DNA of 64,000 nucleotides from the NCBI RefSeq assembly GCF_047511655.1, contig NC_133389.1:29797501-29861500 (forward strand), given 5' to 3'. The translations under genes and the position numbers were made by a program. Source of the stretch: Castor canadensis. Its lineage: Eukaryota; Chordata; Mammalia; Rodentia; Castoridae. Under the pieces are notes generated by a model. That model ran no database searches and was not told the DNA's origin. It saw only the letters and a list, made by a program, of their open reading frames with translations. Positions 59,082 through 64,000 of the stretch are shown here, piece by piece. Numbering within the stretch: position 1 is the stretch's first letter; every line of letters starts with the position of its first letter.

Positions 59082-59582
59082 CAATCCATTCTTTCCCAAA
59101 TCTGCAAACGCAGTAAAGGCTAAAAATCTCCCTCCCTTGGAAAACCTTCGCTCAGTACGGGATTCGAAAGTGCACGGACTGAAGAACGAGTTGTCTCAAT
59201 CACAGAGTACACCGCAGAGCCGGGAGGATCCCAGAGTTATGGGATGCAGCTCAGGAGTGAAATTCTCATAGGAAGCCCAGTGAACCGCGAGGAGGGGGAA
59301 TGGGTTCAGAAGTCCCATTCCAGTTGGCTCTGAGGGGTATGATAGAGTGGCTGGGTTCGAGGGGCTGGAGAAGGTAGGGAAGCGCCCTTTTTAGAGGGTC
59401 TTAGCAGACAGAGGGGGTCTCGCAGATGGAGAAGGACGTAGAGTAGGAGAGAGAAAAAGTAAACGTGGTATGCACAGGAGATCCGCCCGCGCCGCGCGTG
59501 TGTCAAAGTCGCGGTTTCCAAGAGACAGCCAACCCCGCTCCCGCCCCATCACCTGCGATTCCTTCTCCTTCTGCGCCTCCAT
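49089..59582 (-). CDS. HAUS1: HAUS augmin-like complex subunit 1, complete, 9 coding exons
   Basis: HAUS1 (CCDC5) is a coiled-coil subunit of the augmin complex, which brings gamma-tubulin ring complexes to spindle microtubules and supports centrosome integrity and cytokinesis. Coding exons on the minus strand are 59553-59582, 58780-58954, 57733-57868, 56171-56305, 54806-54929, 53825-53890, 51283-51354, 50843-50890 and 49089-49139 (with stop). Every junction is GT-AG and the phases match. The total is 837 bases, 278 residues, the length I recall for human HAUS1. The protein starts [10 protein letters not shown], has [20 protein letters not shown] at the start of exon 2, [20 protein letters not shown] in exon 7, and ends RKVDMMEL. 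Heptad-rich stretches in exons 4-8 fit the coiled coils. The ATG at 59582 is the first in a GC-rich leader. No frame break is seen. Its 5' end faces ATP5F1A head to head, about 3.4 kb away. Confidence 0.97.
49250..50545 (-). mobile_element. Minus IDs and B1s in HAUS1 intron 8
   Basis: ID 49250-49330, B1 49340-49440, B1 49974-50120, (TA)n/T-rich run 50222-50265 with B1 to 50345, ID 50370-50445, right half 50460-50545. 49441-49973 is single-copy. Confidence 0.78.
51057..51642 (-). mobile_element. B1, SINE half and ID around HAUS1 exon 7
   Basis: B1 51057-51170 is in intron 7; right half 51472-51545 and ID 51563-51642 are in intron 6. Exon 7 (51283-51354) is SINE-free with about 110 bases clear on each side. 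Confidence 0.75.
51763..51850 (+). mobile_element. ID-like half joined to RPL21 pseudogene
   Basis: GGTCTGGTGGAATGGTTCAA to CCCCAGTATCACC and an A-rich tail, immediately followed by the RPL21 5' UTR. Confidence 0.85.
51859..52402 (+). pseudogene. RPL21: RPL21 processed pseudogene, nearly full length
   Basis: Retrocopy of ribosomal protein L21 mRNA, beginning in the 5' UTR (CCTTTCGGCTGGAACAG) and running to the stop and an A-rich tail near 52385-52402. The start codon is changed (ATG to GTG at 51899) and early stops and frameshifts follow, but the C-terminal half is still open: [16 protein letters not shown], then [24 protein letters not shown], to PYKCM (stop near 52351). AATAGGACTGA at 51752-51762 and 52403-52413 flanks the pseudogene together with a SINE half at its 5' side. 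Located in HAUS1 intron 6, antisense. Confidence 0.93.
52467..53365. mobile_element. Composite and smaller SINEs in HAUS1 intron 6
   Basis: Plus composite 52467-52690 with an (AAAT)n tail; minus halves 52750-52822 and 52970-53025; plus ID 53262-53365. Confidence 0.8.
53425..53815 (+). mobile_element. MaLR LTR fossil (MST-like) in HAUS1 intron 6
   Basis: A solitary, decayed LTR in the plus direction, with an AATAAA-bearing region near its right end (about 53755) and a tiny L1 tail inserted at 53612-53689. No gag/pol part is seen. Its right end reaches to within about 10 bases of the donor of HAUS1 exon 6. The age class is that of the LTR at 12.9 kb or somewhat younger. Confidence 0.82.
53612..53689 (+). 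mobile_element. Tiny L1 3'-end insertion, about 78 bases, inside an LTR
   Basis: Same tail type as 9453-9530 (GTGACCCAAATAATGTATAC, then AAATGCAAAATGATAAAATA). The left and right flanks (near 53600-53611 and 53690-53702) share AGAA-TCCTCA with mismatches, so the duplication is only approximate. Confidence 0.7.
54015..54655 (-). mobile_element. SINE half, B1 and composite in HAUS1 intron 5
   Basis: Right half 54015-54104, B1 54209-54335, composite 54437-54655, all minus. The composite ends about 150 bases from exon 5. Confidence 0.82.
54136..54170 (+). mobile_element. tRNA-Val 5'-half retro-insertion
   Basis: These 35 bases (core TAGTATAGTGGTTACCATGC) match the 5' half of tRNA-Val, from base 2-3 of the acceptor stem through the D arm to the anticodon loop. 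They stop at the CAC anticodon and differ from the tRNA, as I remember it, mainly by transitions. They are bracketed by a perfect 15-base direct repeat, ACAAATCTAAGCCCT, at 54121-54135 and 54171-54185. There is no 3' half, CCA or A-tail. The site is in HAUS1 intron 5, antisense to the gene. The first ACA of the right repeat would also fit the tRNA, so the junction has microhomology. Confidence 0.75.
55446..55892. repeat. Inverted SINE pair around a (TA)n array, HAUS1 intron 4
   Basis: A plus composite (55446-55643), (TA)n (55645-55706 and 55721-55760), then a minus B1 half (55761-55892). The two B1 halves can pair across the TA array. Confidence 0.85.
55893..57455. other. HAUS1 introns 3-4, single-copy
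   Basis: Apart from exon 4 (56171-56305), a poly-T run (56609-56632) and AT-rich text near 56820, no repeat is recognised. Confidence 0.55.
57456..57679 (-). mobile_element. Composite SINE in HAUS1 intron 3
   Basis: Poly-T start to GCCACCAGCACTTGGTT. It ends about 53 bases from the donor of exon 3 (57733). Confidence 0.85.
57915..58505 (-). mobile_element. Old L1 3' end in HAUS1 intron 2, with a SINE half inside
   Basis: Antisense ancient L1 3' end on the plus strand (TTTATTGGGGTATATATAAC; GTAGCATGTATCAGTACTTC; TTATTCATCCATTCATCCAC). A minus SINE half (58150-58242) lies between TTGCCTATTCTGG repeats at 58137-58149 and 58243-58255. Same strand as HAUS1. Confidence 0.85.
58512..58752 (-). mobile_element. 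Composite SINE beside HAUS1 exon 2
   Basis: A right half with poly-T, a second partial right half, then a B1 half ending near 58752, only about 27 bases from the donor of exon 2 (GT at 58779-58778). Confidence 0.82.
59037..59079. repeat. (CA)n microsatellite in HAUS1 intron 1
   Basis: About 19 CA units, nearly uninterrupted, about 85 bases upstream of exon 2. Confidence 0.95.
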
Positions 59583-59720
59583 CTCAGCGGCTCCCGCCAC
59601 TCCACGCGCAACACCTCGCGCGAGAAGCGCCCCGCGCGCCCGAGATCCCGCCCACACGTCGTTGGCCCCGCCCCTCACCGGCCCGGGGATTCTGGGAGTT
59701 GTGGTTTTTACTCCGACGCC
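59583..59720 (-). promoter_or_regulatory. HAUS1: HAUS1 CpG-rich promoter and 5' UTR
   Basis: This GC-rich, TATA-less block lies directly upstream of the HAUS1 ATG. It holds a GC box (CCCCGCCCC on the plus strand, 59666-59674), many CpGs, and the ZNF143-type site listed separately. The transcription start is probably between the GC box and the ATG; the exact base cannot be read from sequence. Confidence 0.75.
59685..59705 (-). promoter_or_regulatory. ZNF143/THAP11-type site in HAUS1 promoter
   Basis: Read on the minus strand this is ACCACAACTCCCAGAATCCC plus one C, a near match to the long ZNF143 (Staf) consensus ACTACAANTCCCAGNATGC. It lies about 100 bases upstream of the HAUS1 ATG, a usual position for this factor at housekeeping promoters. 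The motif is seen; binding is inferred. Confidence 0.75.
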
Positions 59721-59903
59721 AGACAGCGTAGCCCTGGGCAAAAGTGATCCAAGGCTGGAGCGCTTCAAGCCTCTTCCCGTACTCCCTCTGGACTCTTGGA
59801 GCCCTCTGTGGTATAATCTCTCTAGGAGGCGGAGAGCTGCTGCAAACAGGCTGCCTTTTTCTGATATATTTTTATTCCTTGCTTGAAAAAAAAAAAAGAA
59901 CCT

Positions 59904-60990
59904 GAGCAGGGCGCCAGTAGCTCAAGCCCTAATCCTAGCTGCTTGGGAGACTGAGACCAGGAGGATCACGGTTGGAAGCCTGCGGAGGCGGGGGTGGGAG
60001 GGGATTAGAAAGACCTCATCTCAACCAAAAATAAAGCCTGAAACTTTGTTTTGGTTAGCACAAGTGTATGTTTCTTCCACATAGATTGCTTAAAATTATT
60101 ATTTTTTCTTCTTTTGAGGTATTGGGGGTTAAAACATAAATTGTAATATGCGACTTTTTAAAAACTTTTATTTTTTGTCAGTACTGGGGCTTGAACTCAG
60201 CTCCATGCTTGCTAGGTAGGGGCCTATCACTTGAGCCACTCTGCCAGCCGTTTTTGTGTTGGCTTTTTTCCAGATAGGGTCTTGAAAATTATTTGCCTGG
60301 GTTGGCACTGCACTGCAATCTTCCTGATCTCTGCCTCCTGAATTCTAGCTGAATTACAAGCGTGAGCTACCAGCACCCAGCTTTGATATGTGATTTAATA
60401 TGAAATTTTAAATTTTATTTAGGCAATAGGAGCTTGCAGCAATCTTATAAACTTTCATTATCCATTTCCTAAATGTACAGGAAGATGTTTTAAAGTGGTT
60501 AACGGCATCTATTTTCTGAGACTTGTCACTGCTGCTCAGCTGTTCTTCAGTTCATTTCTTGCCTTCCCTAAAGGTCTTTCTTCCCTCCATCACTCTATAT
60601 TTAACAGATATAAAGTTCTTTACATTTATATGGCAATGTTTGATTTTTCTATATATTTTTATATTTTTGTTTCATTCTTATAAGTATCCTGTAACATTAG
60701 ATAGACACACATTATCTTACCTATTTTCACATTAAAACATACACAAATGTGCCAGGCACTGGTGGTTCATGCTTGTAATCTTAGCTACTTGGGAGGCAGA
60801 GATCAGGAGGATCACAGTTCAAGGCCAGCCCAGGCAAAGAGTTTGAAAGACTATCTTGAAAATACCCAACACAAAAAAGGGCTGGCTGAATGGGTCAAGT
60901 GGTAGAACACCTGCTTAGCAAGTGTGAGGCCCTGAGTTCAAACCCTAGATTGCCAAAAAAACAAAAACCAAAAAAAAAAAAAAAAAAAAA
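59904..60990. mobile_element. SINEs in the HAUS1-ATP5F1A spacer, first half
   Basis: Plus B1 half 59904-60038; minus composite 60165-60385; plus composite 60748-60990. 60386-60747 is AT-rich single-copy. Confidence 0.82.
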
Positions 60991-61274
60991 AACACAGGTG
61001 AACTAATGACTGAGATTAGGTACCAGAGCTAGAACTCAACCAGTCTCTACCTTGCTTCTAGAAACCTCCTATATAGGGTACTGTTACTAGGAAAAACAGC
61101 TCAAAGAAGGACCATGTACTCAACTTTCTGTGACATGTGATTTAACATGAAATTGTGGATAAGACTGATAACCAAGTATCTGTCTCTTACATCATATGCA
61201 TATTTAAGAAGATTAAATCTTTCTTTTAAAAGGAAGCTTACAAGTAACTAATACTTTATGACTTCTTCATCCTT

Positions 61275-62200
61275 ATTTTTTCCTCCAGTGCTGAAGACTG
61301 AACCCAGTGCCTTGCACATGCTAGGCAAGCACTCTAGCACTGAGTTACATCCCCAGGTTCCTCCTTATTCTCTACTTCAAACACAGCTCTGTTCAGTAAT
61401 TGAATTTCAGATAAATTGGTGCAACTCTTGGGTACGGGAAAACAATTGTCTTTATGCCCTTTCATCACTACAAATTTTGCAAAGTATTCCTGCAATTTTG
61501 TTGTTTTTACAAACTGTGTTTTCTTCCTGTTTGTCTATTCATAGCCTTCTCCAAATTAAGGCTTTGAATGTAAGCCAGGATTTGGCTGGATGGAGTTGAA
61601 CGATGCCTCTTGGAACAGTTACAAGTAAAGGCGTTAATAGTGTCCACTATCACATAATCCCCAGCATCACAAAAAAAAAAAATTCCGAGCATACCACAAA
61701 AACCTCAGCATCATAAAAAACTTGTAATTTGCTCCTTTTTTTCTTTTTAATTTTATGATGGGACTGAGGCTTGAATGCAGGCTTTCATACTTGCAAAGCA
61801 GGTATGAACCACACCTCCAGTCCACTTTGCTTTGGTTATTTGGGAGATGGGGTCTGAAAATTATTTGTACTGACTTCCCTGTGATTCTTCTGATCTCAGC
61901 CTCCCACATAGCTAGAATTACAGGCGTGAGCCACTGACACCTGGCAGGGTCATAAAAAAAATTTTTTTTTGGAGAGGGGGCGCGGGGAACAGGCTCTGGT
62001 GGGGGCGTTCACCTGCAATCCTAGCTACTCTAGAGGCAGGAAGAAATTCACGATTTGAGGTCAGACAGGGCAAACAGTTCTAGATATCGTATCTCAAAAA
62101 TACCCAACACAAAAAAGGGGCTGGTGGAGTGGCTCAAATGGTGGAGTGCCTGCCTAGCAAGCGTGAAGCCCTCCCTACCTCAAAAAAAAAAAAGAAAAAG
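61275..62200. mobile_element. SINEs in the HAUS1-ATP5F1A spacer, second half
   Basis: Minus ID 61275-61360; a plus SINE end 61660-61682; minus composite 61740-61945; plus composite 61985-62200. The last two are head to head. 62201-62880 is SINE-free. Confidence 0.82.
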
Positions 62201-62670
62201 TTGGAGGGGAAAAAGCTCTTTCGCAATATAGTGTAGAAATTGTGTATTAACCATTTTCATTTAACTCCAAAAGAAGAGTCCCCAATGTCATAAAACTAGT
62301 TGGCAGAGGAAAACTTGAGTCCTAGTCGAGTCTAGGAACCACTCTGCTCAACTGTTTATTAGAATTTTTAAACAATTTTCTCTAATTCAGACAGGCTTCT
62401 TTTAGATTAGATCTTAAGGAACTGAGATTCTTTAAGTTGGGTGCATATCAGATACTTTGGAATGGTGAAAAGTCTGTTAAGAAGTCAAGATTGTCCCAAA
62501 TCGTGGATTCAAAGTCTGGGGTGGGACCAGTGAGCTGCCGATGAACCGGCTGGGTGGGGTACGCTATGCATGCTCCCTACCCCATAACTGTTCACCATTG
62601 CTACAGCACCACGGTTTAACCCACGAACACTATTAATCCTCACGGTCAAGGCAGTCACACCCCAGGACCG

Positions 62671-62741
62671 GGTGACGCCATCACCTAACCCTGGGGACCC
62701 TCCTGAGCACTGCCTTCTCTGCGGGTTCCGCTACTCACGTG
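62671..62741. promoter_or_regulatory. Upstream elements in HAUS1-ATP5F1A spacer: palindrome and E-box
   Basis: GGTGACGCCATCACC (62671-62685) is an imperfect palindrome containing a CRE-like TGACGCCA. A perfect E-box CACGTG lies at 62736-62741. On the minus strand the E-box is part of CACGTGAGTAG, which would also read as a splice donor. USF factors acting through E-boxes are known at the mammalian ATP synthase alpha gene; that this E-box is the counterpart is only inferred. Confidence 0.4.
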
Positions 62742-62900
62742 GTCGTCCGGGGCAACCATAAGGTCAACTCGAAAGACCAAAGTAAATGTACAACGAATTA
62801 AGGAGCAGAAGCTAGCAGCACTCTATTCATTCGTTTTCAGCTTTAAACTTAAAAAAAAAAAAAACTTAAAAAAGAAAAAGAAACCTTTCCATCCACCCCC

Positions 62901-63050
62901 CACGATTTGCTTCCGGAGGTGAAAGCGAGGGGCTGTACTTCCGGGTCAGGTGGGCTGGCTGCCTTGACCTTCCTTGCTATTCGGCCATTTTGTCCCAGTC
63001 AGTCTGGAGGCTGCGGCTGCAGAGGAACCTTGCAAAGGGAACCCGTGAAG
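62901..63050 (+). promoter_or_regulatory. ATP5F1A: ATP5F1A core promoter and 5' UTR
   Basis: The block has two ETS/GABP cores (CTTCCGG at 62910-62916; ACTTCCGG at 62937-62944) and a nuclear-receptor half site on the minus strand (AAGGTCA, complement near 62965-62971). A YY1-type element, CGGCCATTTTG at 62982-62992, probably sits at the transcription start. GABP, YY1 and ERR-type receptors are established regulators of respiratory-chain genes; their use here is inferred. The leader before the ATG at 63051 is about 55-60 bases. Confidence 0.75.
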
Positions 63051-63110
63051 ATGCTGTCTGTGCGCGTCGCCGCGGCCGTGGCCCGCGCTCTCCCTCGGCG
63101 GGCCGGGCTG
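63051..63110 (+). CDS. ATP5F1A: ATP synthase F1 subunit alpha, first coding exon (partial gene)
   Basis: This exon encodes the first 20 residues of the alpha subunit of mitochondrial F1Fo ATP synthase (complex V, matrix side of the inner membrane), MLSVRVAAAVARALPRRAGL. It is directly followed by the donor GTAAGC at 63111. The residues match the known presequence of ATP5F1A and have the arginine/alanine-rich, acid-free make-up of a mitochondrial targeting peptide. The ATG context is GTGAAGATGC. The next exon (expected to continue VSKNALGSS or similar) is not found before 64000, so intron 1 runs off the window. HAUS1 as the divergent neighbour fits the human 18q21 order. Confidence 0.93.
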
Positions 63111-64000
63111 GTAAGCGCCGGGCCTGGTGGACAGGCAGCCCAGCGAGGCTGCAGCGAGTCGTGGGCGCCGGCTCGGAGCTCTCTGCAGGGAGTGTGAGGG
63201 GCTGGCCGGGCGCCGCCATCTTGCACCGTGGCCGCTCGGAGGGCGGCGGAGGGGCCCGATTGCTCGCCCTCGTTGCAGAACGGTGCAGAGGAGGCGGTGA
63301 CTTCGGTGTTACCCGAGGACCCGGTCCCAGGAGGGTTGTCTTGGGCTGAGAGCAGACCAAGAAGGGGCCTTGGGTTAATGAAGGTCAGGGTTAGCGCACT
63401 GGTCCTCCGAGGCCTGCTCGGAGCCCGGGTTCCGGGGATCGTCCGGGTCTCGCGCAGCTGAAGGTCAGATGGCTGCTGTCGCGAGCCTGACATTGTATGA
63501 AGGTCAGCAGGCTCCGGCATTTCATCTCCGCTCGGAGGTCAGCCCTGAGCAAAGCAATAAAGGAAGGTGGTTTTCTTAAGTCCTTGGACAGGCGATTGCC
63601 TAGTGCAGAACGATCGGGACCCACCCACCGTACAGGTGCAAAGAAGTGGCCGATACTGTCACCACAGTGAAGCGGCTTTCCAAATTATCTCCATCCGACA
63701 AGACCTTGAGCTGTGTAGTTCTTTGACATGTTTAAAGATTGCGTCCTTGAATTGTCCGCCTGGTGTTTGGAGGAATTGTTAGGCCGCGATGGAGGATATA
63801 AGTACATGTGATCATAAGGTTGGAGAATGTCTGTAAGAGTCAGTACCCTTCCTTACTTTCCTTCTTTGAAGCGTTTGACCGTTAAGTCCTGGATAAACAC
63901 CTCAATCTTAAAAATAATTTTGTAAAAGCAATCTTGAGTGTGAAAGGTGAAAAAAAATGTATTGGCCATTTGCTGCCCTAACACATCCAGTGGCAGCTTC
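63111..64000 (+). other. ATP5F1A: ATP5F1A intron 1, 5' part
   Basis: CpG-rich to about 63500, then AT-rich. No repeat and no second exon. Several short open frames in the CpG-rich part are chance frames. Confidence 0.7.
63212..63223 (-). promoter_or_regulatory. Consensus YY1 site in ATP5F1A intron 1
   Basis: GCCGCCATCTTG on the plus strand is CAAGATGGCGGC on the minus strand, a textbook strong YY1 site, about 100 bases into intron 1. With the element at 62982-62992 it makes a promoter/first-intron pair, a layout seen at other YY1-driven housekeeping genes. Confidence 0.75.

Noticed and set aside
62999-63520. 173-codon minus-strand frame over ATP5F1A exon 1
   Set aside because: It is the shadow of a CpG-rich promoter and exon on the other strand; no sign of an antisense gene.
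1-64000. CRISPR, operon-like or other compact multi-gene system
   Set aside because: All regularly recurring text is SINE, L1 or microsatellite; gene structure is intron-bearing mammalian.

Overview
This is mammalian nuclear DNA, most likely from a rodent. Its commonest repeats are SINEs made of a 7SL-derived B1 half joined to a tRNA-Ala/ID-like half (typical ending: GAGTTCAAACCCCAGTACC, then A-rich). Free B1 monomers and true ID elements also occur. This B1+ID composite, with the solitary right halves, points to the squirrel/beaver/kangaroo-rat side of rodents. I favour a castorimorph (beaver-like) genome, from memory of its repeats and not from a search.

Two protein genes are read directly. 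HAUS1 lies on the minus strand (coding 59582 to 49089). All nine coding exons have GT-AG borders and join into a 278-residue protein, so the gene looks intact. ATP5F1A starts on the plus strand at 63051; only its first coding exon (20 residues of mitochondrial presequence) is inside the window. A 1.5 kb CpG island at 26.6-28.2 kb sits where synteny with human 18q21 (ATP5F1A - HAUS1 - C18orf25/ARK2N) would put the ARK2N promoter. A good minus-strand splice donor at 27230/27229 fits a non-coding first exon, and 1-26.6 kb would then be ARK2N intron 1. No ARK2N coding exon is visible.

Layout: 1-26.6 kb, SINE-dense presumed intron with CCT2 and EEF1B2 processed pseudogenes and a MaLR LTR split by a SINE; 26.6-28.2 kb, CpG island; 28.2-49 kb, intergenic, with old L1, MIR/L2, MER2-like and MER20 DNA transposons, a candidate CTCF site and a young 5'-truncated L1; 49-59.7 kb, HAUS1, whose introns hold an RPL21 pseudogene, a MaLR LTR, an old L1, and a 35-base tRNA-Val 5'-half insertion flanked by a perfect 15-base duplication; 59.7-62.9 kb, spacer with SINEs; 62.9-64 kb, ATP5F1A promoter, exon 1 and start of intron 1.

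The host genes are housekeeping genes with no shared pathway: HAUS1 acts in the augmin complex on the mitotic spindle, ATP5F1A is the alpha subunit of mitochondrial ATP synthase. No bacterial-type operon, CRISPR array or new enzymatic system is present. The most unusual items are the tRNA-half insertion and a set of tiny (53-86 base) L1 3'-end insertions, four of them with clear target-site duplications.
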